From positions 1 to 48,777 of the forward strand of contig NZ_BAKI01000017.1 of the NCBI RefSeq assembly GCF_000583655.1: a stretch of 48,777 nucleotides of DNA, written 5' to 3'. This stretch comes from Lentilactobacillus farraginis DSM 18382 = JCM 14108. GTDB lineage: Bacteria > Bacillota > Bacilli > Lactobacillales > Lactobacillaceae. A program made the translations under genes and the position numbers. This document shows positions 17,369 to 25,851 of the stretch, in pieces (position 1 is the first letter of the stretch; each line of letters starts with the position of its first letter). The notes beneath the pieces were generated by a model. The model was not told the origin of the DNA and ran no database searches. It saw only the letters and a list, made by a program, of their open reading frames with translations.

Positions 17369-19156
17369 ATGAATTGGAATAGGCATCGAATAGCCGTTGT
17401 CCTCGCTACAGCTGCCCTTGCAGCCTTGGCAATCGGTTTGTCGGGAAAAACCGGCCATGCGGACACCGGCCAACAAATCACCGTCAATACGGGCACTGCA
17501 ATTCGAAGCAGCGCCCAACACGTGGCTTCTGGTGGATTATACGGGATGTATGATCAAAACACACCAAACGCTTCGTTATTGGCACCATTAAAACCACGAG
17601 TCTTCACCCAAGCACCACCGTTTGGCGGTCAAATTCCAAATGGCGAGCCCGGACCCGGTGGTGACTTTCTAAAAGTTGCCCCAACAGCCAAACAAATTGG
17701 CGCAAAGGTAATTGTTCGCCTACCGGATATTTACCCAAAATGGCCATACAACTATAGTAACGAAAAAGATTGGCTCAACCGAGTAAAGACCATGGTAACT
17801 CAGGTTAAAGATTCCGGCAATGCTGATACAGTTTATGCCTTTGAGCTTTGGAACGAACCAAATGGTACCTGGCAGGGCGTTAACGGTAACGGCCATGATA
17901 GTGGTTGGGGTGACTTCTATCAAACATGGCGGGACACTTACAAAGAAGTCCATTCAATTATGCCGAATGCTAAAATTATCGGCCCAAGCTTAAACAGCTG
18001 GCAGCCTACTTACATGGAAAACTTCCTAACAATGGCACGGGATTCGAATACATTACCCGATATCATCAGTTGGCATCAATGGGGTGCGGCAACTTTCCCA
18101 GAACAAGCCAAAGCCTTTGAAAATATGGAACAGCGCTTAGGAATCAAACCACGCCCAATCAGTATTAATGAATATGGCGACCAACAAGAACTGGCAGTTC
18201 CCGGTCAAATGCTCCATTATATTCAAAACTTTGAAAACGTTCCGGCCGTCGATTCTGCTTGTCTGGCTTTTTGGTTTAACTATGGTCGAATGGACAACCT
18301 GCTTACCGATGGTCAAAAACCAAATGGCGGTTACTGGCTTTATAAATGGTATGGCGATATGACTGGTCAAATGGATCAAACCAGTACTTTCCAAAGTAAT
18401 GGACTGTTAGCCAGTGTTGCCAATACGACTGCGAACAAAGCCCAAACTTCGGTTCTGTTTGGTGGCACCGATGGTCAGGTTACTATTAATGTTAATCAAT
18501 TGGACCCAAGCCAATATAACGGTACAGCTCAGGTTAAACTTGAGGAAACGCCTTGGTATGGCGTTGACACCCAAGCATCCCCAACAACCATTGCTTCGGG
18601 GACGTTACGAGTTAAAAACGGCCAGCTGACTGTCCCGGTCAAGCATCTCCAAGCTTCATCAGGTTATCGCCTGTCAATCACACCAGCTGATACAACATCA
18701 GCCAAATCATCACTTTCCTATGCAAAAACGCCTGCCGATCAACCAATCAGAGTTGAAGCAGAGAATGGGAATTTGACTGGTTCTTACAGTACAATACTGG
18801 GCAGTTACGCTTCCAACAATCTGTTTGTCGGATCAAAGAATCATCAAACAAGTGAAGGCAGTGCTGATACCATGACGTTTAACGCGCCTAAAGCCGGTCG
18901 TTATATGGTTAATATTGGCTATGCCAACGGCGGCGAAGTTGCCACAAACGCCGTTACAATTAATCATCATGCAAATGGGACCATTGCCTTTCCAAATACA
19001 ACCGGTTGGATGACTGCCGTTCCAAACGTTAACGGCACCCGAAAAGTTATCCAGTACGGCACCGTTAATTTAAAGAAAGGGACCAATACCATAAAGCTGC
19101 AGGCTGTCGCTCATTCTGCAGAACTGGATTATGTTTCATTCACCCCGCTTAAGTAA
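17369..19156 (+). CDS. Secreted glycoside hydrolase (clan GH-A fold) with C-terminal CBM
   Basis: A secreted 595-aa enzyme. The ATG at 17369 is chosen because AAAGAAGGATG precedes it and a signal peptide follows directly: basic NWNRHR, a hydrophobic run, then GHA before DT (cleavage about residue 31). The catalytic domain is probably a beta/alpha barrel: FELWNEPNG holds the likely acid/base E163 and PISINEYGD the likely nucleophile E268, the clan GH-A arrangement (GH39/GH5-like; family not decided). From about residue 460, PIRVEAENG to AELDYVSF looks like a CBM6/35-type sugar-binding module. No LPXTG anchor is seen. Substrate unknown; cre sites upstream fit polysaccharide use. Confidence 0.85.
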   Translation: MNWNRHRIAVVLATAALAALAIGLSGKTGHADTGQQITVNTGTAIRSSAQHVASGGLYGMYDQNTPNASLLAPLKPRVFTQAPPFGGQIPNGEPGPGGDFLKVAPTAKQIGAKVIVRLPDIYPKWPYNYSNEKDWLNRVKTMVTQVKDSGNADTVYAFELWNEPNGTWQGVNGNGHDSGWGDFYQTWRDTYKEVHSIMPNAKIIGPSLNSWQPTYMENFLTMARDSNTLPDIISWHQWGAATFPEQAKAFENMEQRLGIKPRPISINEYGDQQELAVPGQMLHYIQNFENVPAVDSACLAFWFNYGRMDNLLTDGQKPNGGYWLYKWYGDMTGQMDQTSTFQSNGLLASVANTTANKAQTSVLFGGTDGQVTINVNQLDPSQYNGTAQVKLEETPWYGVDTQASPTTIASGTLRVKNGQLTVPVKHLQASSGYRLSITPADTTSAKSSLSYAKTPADQPIRVEAENGNLTGSYSTILGSYASNNLFVGSKNHQTSEGSADTMTFNAPKAGRYMVNIGYANGGEVATNAVTINHHANGTIAFPNTTGWMTAVPNVNGTRKVIQYGTVNLKKGTNTIKLQAVAHSAELDYVSFTPLK

Positions 19157-19192
19157 TTCAAATTAGCGTTTAGCAACTGTCTATAAATTCTA

Positions 19193-19243
19193 AAAAGCAT
19201 CGCAGTTTACTTGTTACCAAGTGAATTGCGATGCTTTTTATTT
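19193..19243 (+). terminator. Rho-independent terminator of the glycosidase
   Basis: A stem with arms 19193-19213 and 19218-19238 (AAAAGCATCGCA against TGCGATGCTTTT, one internal mismatch) is followed by TTTATTT. Confidence 0.85.
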
Positions 19244-19619
19244 GATATCATCAATCACAGAAAGAACGTGCAAAAAATCACCTTTTGGCGCATGCTTTCA
19301 GTTCATAATAATCGTGATTAAACAAAACAGGACCGGACAAAATTACCTTTGTCTCAGCCCCCTTCAAAGCAGGAATCCACTTTCAAGGCATACGCGAATT
19401 AAGTATATCCAGAATTAACCAGTAATCCAAATTTAAGAAGGTGTTCTCATGATTACTGATGGATACCTGCCAAAATCAATCCTAACATATTTGTTTCACT
19501 TATCAGGCAAATCATCGCAATTTTGTGAGTACCTACAAAAATACCGCCTCAAAAATGGTGAATTGCAAATCACAATCACTATCGTTCTCATCACTTTCCA
19601 ATTTAGCGATGATGAAGCC
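19244..19619. other. Intergenic region without a supported gene
   Basis: It lies between the glycosidase terminator and the 3' end of the minus-strand gene at 19620. A 65-codon plus-strand frame at 19449 has a passable ribosome site but no family features and runs into the convergent gene. I do not call it. Nothing else is seen. Confidence 0.4.
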
Positions 19620-19961
19620 TTATCGCCGTTTAATCCATTTAATTGAAACAGGAATCGGACTATAATGTGGTAATTTGGTAAATCCATGTAAATTCAAATA
19701 AATCACAGCGCTGGCTTTCGTTTTACTCGAATTTTTAACCGTAACCGGCGTAATCCGCTCCTGATCAGCGATTTTAACAATGCCGGTATACTCGCCACTA
19801 TCGGGAATTCTTGTCGGATCATCCTTGGGGTTGATAATTGACTGACCGTCCATTTGCGCGTTAATTAATTCCCCCTTAGTTTCGTAACGATATTTGAGCA
19901 AATCTTCCGTAGTTAGCTTTTCGTGATCATCTGGTAAATTGTTAATTTGTTTTGGATCCAT
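19620..19961 (-). CDS. Hypothetical protein (113 aa)
   Basis: The family is not recognised. A strong ribosome site (AGAGGAGATTAAA on the minus strand) precedes ATG at 19961. The N-terminal half is polar and acidic (NNLPDDHEKLTTEDLLKYRY). The middle has DSGEYTGIVKIADQERITPV, which suggests a beta-rich fold, and the C-terminus is basic (KWIKRR). No signal peptide or membrane segment. It stands upstream of nothing obvious and could be a cytosolic accessory protein. Confidence 0.6.
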   Translation of the reverse strand: MDPKQINNLPDDHEKLTTEDLLKYRYETKGELINAQMDGQSIINPKDDPTRIPDSGEYTGIVKIADQERITPVTVKNSSKTKASAVIYLNLHGFTKLPHYSPIPVSIKWIKRR

Positions 19962-20204
19962 TTTAATCTCCTCTTTTTTAGTTAAATTTGGTATAAAGAA
20001 ATATCAATATTGATCTGATAAATTTATTTTCTAAAATATTTTCCAATAAATAAAAATATTAACCATGGCATGACTGATTTGTGCCGACAAATTATTAATA
20101 ATAAATTCATTTTTATATCCATAATAGTAAGCGCTTTCTTTTACTAAATCAATCCCTTTTTCAACACAAATGGTAACGCTATCCAACATTCTATAATTTA
20201 CGAC
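19962..20204. other. AT-rich intergenic region
   Basis: Together with the terminator at 20205 this is a stretch of about 340 bases without a gene. It is very A/T-rich and probably holds the promoter of the 113-aa gene. No gene is seen. Confidence 0.4.
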
Positions 20205-20250
20205 TTAAAAAAGCTCCTCGGCGGTTAACGTATTAACCACCAAAGAGCTT
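20205..20250 (-). terminator. Terminator of the secreted phosphatase gene
   Basis: On the minus strand, AAGCTCTTTGGTGGTTAA pairs with TTAACCGCCGAGGAGCTT, allowing small mismatches, and is followed by TTTTTAAG. It lies about 50 bp beyond the phosphatase stop. Confidence 0.75.
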
Positions 20251-20302
20251 CTGAAGGATGTATTTTTAATTCAATCTTCTGTTCAACAATATCGTCAATT
20301 GC

Positions 20303-21192
20303 TCACTTTTCCAAATACTTAGTCCTGAGCCTGTTAATATCTGAGCTGGTCAATCCGAGTCCTTTATGCAAGAATCCCGACATCGACCCATAATGCTTTG
20401 AAGCATCATTATAAGCCTGATCCAAATACTGCTTTTCAACAATCAGGCCATAATAATTATTCTTCAACTCGGTCTTGCTGGCGCCTTTTTTCTTTAAAGC
20501 TGCCAAAGCCGCGTCATTAGTCTGCTTACGATATTTATTTGAGAGCAGGAAATCTTTATAAATAGTCTTTTTATCAACGCCCAAAGCAGTTAGAACCAAA
20601 GCAGTTCCAAAGCCTGCCCGATCTTTGCCCGCGCTGCAGTGCCATAAGACTGCTTTATTCTTTGGTGCTGTCAGCAACGCGTTAAAAGCTTTTTATAAGC
20701 TGCCCGACCCTGCGCTGAATCTACAAAGTAATTGTAGTAGTCAATCATGGCTTGTTCACCATTCTTGACAAAGATCTTATTGTTGGCTTGACTTTCTTTG
20801 TTGGAAACAACCGAGTCGGCAATGTATTTAACACCACTAATCTTCACATCGGGTGCCGACTTCATTTCAGCGGGTGTCCGCAAATCGACATCGATTCCCA
20901 AATGATGTTGGTTTACCAAAATCTGCTGATCATGCCTGGTTAATGTATTTAACTTAGCTGAACGAATTAATAAGTTCGGCTTGATTTTCAAGCCTGATTG
21001 GGTCCGATAACCACCAAGGTCCCGGACGTTAACCGCACCGCTAAGTTTAATTTGTGAACCGGCACCATAGTCGGACTTTGTTGTGGCCGCAATCGCTGCA
21101 GGTGACGCCTGCCCAGCAATTGGTGACGCAATTGCGACCCCGGTCGAACTTAACGTGAGTGCAATCATCACGGACAAAATAGATTTTTTCAT
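20303..21192 (-). pseudogene. Secreted tyrosine-protein phosphatase, frameshifted
   Basis: An exported tyrosine phosphatase of the Y_phosphatase3 type (LppC/LipA-like), acting outside the membrane. ATG at 21192 follows AGGGGAGAG and starts a signal peptide (KKSILSVMIALTLSSTGVA, cleavage near IASP or GQAS). The conserved substrate loop VNVRDLGGY is near residue 55. The P-loop HCSAGKDRAG (CX5R) is in the second frame. The frames join near 20690; one more T in the T run gives YKKLFNALLTAPKNKAVLW and a 296-aa protein. Repair of one homopolymer makes it complete, so assembly error is likely. Confidence 0.85.
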
Positions 21193-21357
21193 CTTTGATA
21201 ACTCTCCCCTAACCATTTTTTGGTACAGCTTGATATTATCAAGTCAGCGTAAATTATCCGTAAAGCCAATGTAAAAAAACTGTATTAATCGCGCATTTGC
21301 CGATAAAATCAGTGAAATGCCAAACCAAAAGGAGCCACAAAAACTATTAAATTGCCG

Positions 21358-21756
21358 CTAATTAGCGACCTTCTTTAACAGAATTTCCAAATTATGTTTC
21401 CGTAATGACCTCGGCAAAAAGTTTCGGATTTCTTCATCATTAAAACCAACCAACAATTTCTCATCGTTAAAAATGATTGGCCGCTTCAGCATTTCAGGAT
21501 GTTTGGCAAGTACCTCAATAAATTGGGACAGCGGTAGTGAATCCAAACGATCTTTATTTTGCTTATAGGCATTGGATCGGGTAGCCACAATATCTTCACA
21601 GCCATTTTCACTTAGGCGAAGAATTTGTTTAATTTCACCAGGCCGAAGCGGCCGACGGTAAATATCACGTTCCCTAAATGTAAGATCGTGCTCGGTTAAC
21701 CATTGGCGCGCCTTACGACTTGATGTACTACTTGGCGCAACTAATAAATTTATCAA
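21358..21756 (-). CDS. Spx-family regulator lacking the CXXC redox switch
   Basis: A 132-aa Spx/ArsC-like protein that should bind the RNA polymerase alpha C-terminal domain. The landmarks are all Spx: RKARQWLTEHDLTFRERDI, LRPGEIKQILRLSENG, DSLPLSQFIEVLAKHPEMLKRPII and GFNDEEIRNFLPR (each quoted in part). At the position of the CXXC disulfide (Spx PSCTSCRKA) it reads PSSTSSRKA, so both cysteines are Ser. It cannot sense thiol stress in the usual way. The start is TTG at 21756 after AGGAGGAGA; the ATG nearby is out of frame. Confidence 0.85.
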   Translation of the reverse strand: MINLLVAPSSTSSRKARQWLTEHDLTFRERDIYRRPLRPGEIKQILRLSENGCEDIVATRSNAYKQNKDRLDSLPLSQFIEVLAKHPEMLKRPIIFNDEKLLVGFNDEEIRNFLPRSLRKHNLEILLKKVAN

Positions 21757-22067
21757 AAAGCATCTCCTCCTAACGAAGATGGCAACTAAACAGTTTTAAT
21801 GAGCTTAATATATTCACATCGTACCACAATAATAATCCAAGCGAAATATATTTTTAGATATCTATTCATTGTCTTTTCAAATTCAAGTAATTAAACAAAA
21901 TAATAATCCTAGCAGGGATTTACCGCAAGTTTATTTAATACAATGGTTGTGTACAATTTAATAACTTTACTTTAGCACGCTTTTAAAATAGAAACAATCC
22001 TAACATCAAAAATAAAGTTATTAAAATTGTGACGTAAAACCATGGCCCAATTTCATAGCTCTATAGG
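21757..22067. other. AT-rich intergenic region next to the transposase
   Basis: Low-GC sequence between the Spx-like gene and the IS3-type transposase. It should include one end of the insertion element, but I could not find convincing terminal inverted repeats. No gene seen. Confidence 0.4.
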
Positions 22068-23089
22068 CTAATGCTTACCGCTTGCCTTAAGCCGATAGTC
22101 GACCGGACTCTGCCAATTCAGTTTTTCCTTAATCCGGCGATGATTATAGTAATCCAAATACTGGTCAACAGCCTGCTTTAAAGCAGTAGCGCTTCGATAA
22201 ATTTTGCCATAGTACATTTCCCGCTTTAAAATACTAAAGAAGTTTTCCATAATCGCATTATCCAAACAAGTCCCCTTTCTGGACATACTTTGGAAAATAC
22301 GATTTTTCTTTAGTATCCGATGATAAGCCGGCATCTGATAAACCCAGCCGCGATCCGAATGAAACGTTCTGCGAAAACGGCAGTCCGCCGTAAGTTGAAT
22401 GGCTTGATGCAACCCCGAAAGCACAAGCTGCTGACTGGGAATTTCGGATATCCGATAAACAATGATTTCGCTGTTATACATATCCAAAAACACCGTTAAG
22501 TATAAAGACCGAACTGTGACCGCCTGACCGGGACGGCCGATAAAGTATTTTAATTCCGTTGTATCCGTTGTGATTTTTTGATGGCAGATGTTAGTTGCAA
22601 ACCGCCGCCGAATCCGATTCCGACAGATCAGGCCTACCGTACCTTCGTAAGAATGATATGTACTGGGCGGTGCCGGAATCTCTTTGTCAGCGCCTTGAAC
22701 ATGCAGCCGCATGATTCGCATTAAGCGCTGCACCCGCTTCTTATTAACTAAAATCCGCTGTTGGCGAAGTACCGCGGTTACCCGTCGATAACCATAATCA
22801 GGATATGTTTGATGGATCATCAAAATTTGCTTTTCCAATTGACTGTCCCGATCAGCTTTGAAAGCTCGCTTCTGCCAATACATATAGGTTGCCTTTGGAA
22901 ACGCCAAGGCTTTTAAAATTTCGGCCAAGGTATACCGATTCCGCAAGCCAAAAATAAATTGCGCCGTTTCCTGCTTGGACAATTCGGCCGGTTGTTTGCC
23001 GGCAGCCCTTACATTTTTAAAAAAAGTCGACGAATATCATCGGTTACAAGCCAGTCTGAAAGTAATTCCAATTGCTGATAGCGCTGCAT
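22068..23089 (-). mobile_element. IS3-family insertion sequence, ends not resolved
   Basis: The coding body of an IS3-like element. It begins with a strong ribosome site (AAAAAGGAGTG) and ATG at 23089 and ends with the transposase stop at 22068. Terminal inverted repeats and target duplications were looked for between 21900-22067 and 23090-23200 and not found with confidence, so the true borders lie somewhat outside. Confidence 0.6.
22068..23089 (-). pseudogene. IS3-family DDE transposase, frame broken near the N-terminus
   Basis: A DDE integrase-type transposase. The main frame (304 aa from a TTG at 22982) has a helix-turn-helix region YTLAEILKALAFPKATYMYW, the HTH_21-like QILMIHQTYPDYGYRRV, and a catalytic core with TTDTTELKYF (first Asp), FHSDRGWVYQ (second Asp) and DNAIMENFFSILKRE (Glu). 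Upstream, a 26-codon frame MQRYQQLELLSDWLVTDDIR starts at 23089 with an excellent ribosome site. One extra A in the TTTAAAAATG run joins them as FLKNVRAAGKQPAELSKQ, 340 aa. It could be a homopolymer error or an IS3-type programmed -1 shift; the short first frame favours the former. Confidence 0.85.
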
Positions 23090-23273
23090 TCAATCACTCC
23101 TTTTTAATAGTCGTTTATACAATTAGTCTAGCGCATTTTCAAAAACAAATGGCTTTTAAGTTTTTAAATTGGGATACCAATTAATGAATCTACCACCAAT
23201 CATTGTTTATTTTCAAATAAGTTGTGCTTTTTACTTGGATCTGTGTAATAATATTTTTAGGGGGTGCGAAAAT

Positions 23274-23524
23274 ATGAGTAAACTAAACCGAAAATCCCGA
23301 AAGCATTTAGAGGAAATTTTGGTCAATTATATTCTGGAAGAGACAATCCACAGTGACTTTGGCTATATGTACAGTTCTGTTGGCAGTCTCAGTTAATTTC
23401 TCAGCTGATTCAGGCGCGAGAAAAACCGGTTAAACGAGTAGTTGGTAAGCTGAGTGATAAAGAACTGCTGGCTAAGTTGGATCGGGTCCAGGCAATGGCA
23501 GCAGCTGCAAGTGGCGCCAAGTAG
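23274..23524 (+). pseudogene. Small hypothetical protein, frameshifted (83 aa when repaired)
   Basis: The family is not recognised. ATG at 23274 follows TAGGGGGTG. The first frame reads MSKLNRKSRKHLEEILVNYI and then HSDFGYMYSSVGSLS before TAA. Adding one T near 23394 (AGT TTA ATT) continues as LISQLIQAREKPVKRVVGKL, then SDKELLAKLDRVQAMAAAAS and GAK to 23524. The result is a helical, charged 83-aa protein. It is the first of three very small genes in tandem. Confidence 0.55.
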
Positions 23525-23552
23525 CCTATCGTCATTATAATGAGGTGATTAA

Positions 23553-23675
23553 ATGGATAAGAACATTCCTGAAAAGAAACGTCGGCATATAAAGGCTTGG
23601 TATAAAGATCGTGTGTGCTGGCTGCTGGTTATCGTTGTAATCATCTTGGTATTGACTTCATTGGCCTTTTCTTAA
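23553..23675 (+). CDS. 40-aa single-pass membrane peptide
   Basis: A very short gene with a ribosome site (TGAGGTG) and ATG at 23553. It encodes a basic cytosolic N-terminus (MDKNIPEKKRRHIKAWYKDR) followed by one membrane helix (WLLVIVVIILVLTSLAF). It starts 28 bp after the preceding small gene and may be cotranscribed with it. The shape resembles small membrane regulators or toxins, but no family is recognised. Confidence 0.55.
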   Translation: MDKNIPEKKRRHIKAWYKDRVCWLLVIVVIILVLTSLAFS

Positions 23676-23721
23676 AAGTCATTCAAGAATCACTTAAATT
23701 CATTTGGGTGGAGGTATCAAG

Positions 23722-23739
23722 GGTGTAAGCGTAACCATT
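23722..23739 (+). promoter_or_regulatory. cre-like site between the small genes
   Basis: TGTAAGCGTAACCA at 23724-23737 fits the cre pattern TGNAARCGNWWWCA apart from one base. It lies about 150 bp upstream of the 39-aa gene. Confidence 0.4.
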
Positions 23740-23888
23740 TATATAAGTTATTTATGTTAAAAAAAGTTGAGCAAATTATAGACTCATCGAATGGTTGTTG
23801 GCTTATACTATAGACAGAAGGAAAGAAATGATAACCGTTAATCATGACCGTTACCATTAAATCCCATTTGTTAAGGAGGAATCGCCTA

Positions 23889-24008
23889 ATGAAAGCATTT
23901 AAGAGTTTGTTGAATCGGATCTTTAAGAGAACCAGTAATCGTCCAGACAGTTCAAAGTCAACCGTTAGAAACCGATTATTTTGGAATTCAGTATTGAAGG
24001 GTCAATAA
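23889..24008 (+). CDS. 39-aa basic peptide
   Basis: A very strong ribosome site (TAAGGAGGAATC) precedes ATG at 23889. The product begins MKAFKSLLNRIFKRTSNRPD and ends RLFWNSVLKGQ. It is highly basic, with a possible amphipathic helix at residues 2-14. It is closed by a terminator at 24032. The strong translation signal and terminator argue that it is real. Function unknown. Confidence 0.5.
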   Translation: MKAFKSLLNRIFKRTSNRPDSSKSTVRNRLFWNSVLKGQ

Positions 24009-24031
24009 ATTGAAACATGTTAAATGGTAAA

Positions 24032-24071
24032 AGACCATCAAAGCAGTTAATCCGCCTTTGATGGTCTCGTT
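24032..24071. terminator. Bidirectional terminator
   Basis: AGACCATCAAAG (24032-24043) pairs exactly with CTTTGATGGTCT (24056-24067), with T-rich sequence to the right and A/T to the left. It lies between the 39-aa gene and the convergent coiled-coil gene. Confidence 0.85.
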
Positions 24072-24075
24072 TTAT

Positions 24076-25536
24076 TTAATGGGAATGCTGCCGAGTTGCC
24101 AATGATTTAAAGTGATCATATGTCATTTGCAGCAACTCTTTGGGTGAGGCATTGTCTAAAATGCGGATCTTTTCCGGATGCGCAGCCGGCCGGTCCTTAT
24201 AAATCCGGCTGTTAACGTGGTGAGACCCTTCAATCAGGATAAATGCCAGGTCGGTATCAACGTTTTCAATTCGGTTGTAAATGTAATCACCACTGCGCTC
24301 ACTGGGATCCAGAATCTCCAGTACGGTGTCAAAGGGTTGAAACAGCCGTTTATAGCTGATTTGCTTAAACCAAGTGACGATCTTAATATCTTTGCTGCCT
24401 AAAATCTGTTTAGCGTCAGGATGGGCCAAAATGAATTGATTAAGAAAGGCATCCTTGGACACAGACTGGGGCCGCTGGGCTTTTCGCTGACGAGTTAACT
24501 GGGTAGCATAATCAGCCGAAAGTGCCGGATAATGTTTGTCGATCATAAACTGATCGGTTGCCATTAAATAATTGCCCCGGTACACGTCATCTTCAACCAG
24601 TGGAAATTGGTTATTTTTGACTTGCGGGTTCGGAAAAACCGACCCGTCCAATGAAACAAACGCCAATTGGTCGTCAATATTTTTAACATAGCCGTAAAGT
24701 TGTTGAAGATTATGTAGCGCAGCCCGATTGGCACGATGTTTTTCTGTTTGTCGCATATTTTGCTGCAGCAAGTAATTCACCCGATTATACAAAGGCAGGA
24801 TTGGTAAAAACTTCATGGTATTAGATTCCGCCAGCCGACTAAAAAGTTCATCAATCAACTGGTTAATCGACAGCTGACCAATTACTTCTGTTGCTTTAGG
24901 CGGTTTCTTTGCCGCAAGCAGTTTTTGCTGCAATGGCTTGATTTCTTTTTTTAAATCTTCCCGAGATCTGGTCAGGGAAAGGTTCTCACGCCTTAAAGAA
25001 AAAAGTTCCTGTCCTTCAGTACTATGAAATAATTCTTGATAACGTTGATTGGTTCGCCGGTTCATATTGGTCAGTGATTTAATTCGCTTACTCTGGGCCT
25101 GATTATCCCGTTCCAGATAATCCCGTTCTTCGGAAAGTTCCCGGGTATATTGCCTGGCAGCCGCTAGTTGGCCTTGAACTTCGGTAAGTTTTGCTTGCAG
25201 TGCAGCACTTTCGGCATTTGCTTCATCCACCTTCTTCTTATACCGCCGCAATTTGGCAACCTGTTTGCGATATTCATCTTGGCGCTGCTTAAGCTTTGTT
25301 TTTAAACGATGATTATCTTTTTTAATTTTCTTAGTTTGTTTATCCAGTTTGGAAACAGCTCTGGGTTGCTTGGGCTTGCTTTTGGCATTATCAGCCTGTT
25401 CGTTAAGCTTAACTGTCTCCTTAGCCAACTTCTCCTGTTTTTTCTTAAAAGCCGCCAGGACCCGATCGTGATGCTGATCGGCCAAATCCTGAGCCTTTCT
25501 TTGCTTTTTACTCATGCGCTTTGGATCGTATCGCAC
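24076..25536 (-). CDS. Large coiled-coil protein of unknown function (486 aa)
   Basis: GTG start at 25536 after GGGAGGTGC. Residues about 8-215 form a long Lys/Glu/Gln-rich coiled coil (for example KIKKDNHRLKTKLKQRQDEY and LSEERDYLERDNQAQSKRI). A globular C-terminal half follows, with INQLIDELFSRLAESN, DDQLAFVSLDGSVFPNP, VEDDVYRGNYLMATD and finally DTDLAFILIEGSHHVNSRIY. The last part is vaguely like DUF2325 nucleotide-binding-like domains, but this is not firm. No membrane segment or export signal. It could be a structural or DNA-associated factor; no function is proposed. Confidence 0.7.
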   Translation of the reverse strand: MRYDPKRMSKKQRKAQDLADQHHDRVLAAFKKKQEKLAKETVKLNEQADNAKSKPKQPRAVSKLDKQTKKIKKDNHRLKTKLKQRQDEYRKQVAKLRRYKKKVDEANAESAALQAKLTEVQGQLAAARQYTRELSEERDYLERDNQAQSKRIKSLTNMNRRTNQRYQELFHSTEGQELFSLRRENLSLTRSREDLKKEIKPLQQKLLAAKKPPKATEVIGQLSINQLIDELFSRLAESNTMKFLPILPLYNRVNYLLQQNMRQTEKHRANRAALHNLQQLYGYVKNIDDQLAFVSLDGSVFPNPQVKNNQFPLVEDDVYRGNYLMATDQFMIDKHYPALSADYATQLTRQRKAQRPQSVSKDAFLNQFILAHPDAKQILGSKDIKIVTWFKQISYKRLFQPFDTVLEILDPSERSGDYIYNRIENVDTDLAFILIEGSHHVNSRIYKDRPAAHPEKIRILDNASPKELLQMTYDHFKSLATRQHSH

Positions 25537-25851
25537 ATTAAAGCACCTCCCTCTATCAACTTAAAATAGTTTAATAATATTCTTATCGTATCAAGAATCC
25601 AGCTGATTCTCAAATCCGATTTACATAAAATATCGACTAGCCGTTTTAATCCGCAATAAGCTATTTACTAACAAAACGACTAATTAATATAATTATATAA
25701 GCATAATAAATCAAATTTTAATGTTAGTTATAGTCATAAAGCAACCCAAAATAGGCCTTCAATTGACATAAGCTTTACGCATCCCAATTAAAGACCTGCT
25801 GCTACTAATATTTGTATTTTCCAAACGCTATCAATTGTTCCGAAACACTTT
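25537..25851. other. AT-rich intergenic region
   Basis: Between the coiled-coil gene and the esterase gene, both on the minus strand. Low GC; no gene, no clear hairpin. Confidence 0.4.

Noticed and set aside
19449-19646. 65-codon plus-strand frame
   Set aside because: It has a passable ribosome site, but no recognisable features, and runs into the convergent gene at 19620.
23022-23089. Full-length orfA of an IS3 element upstream of the transposase
   Set aside because: Only 26 codons precede the break and nothing orfA-like lies further upstream; a single joined transposase frame fits better.
21900-23200. Terminal inverted repeats of the IS3-like element
   Set aside because: Similar A/T-rich patches occur on both sides but in direct, not inverted, orientation; no convincing pair found.
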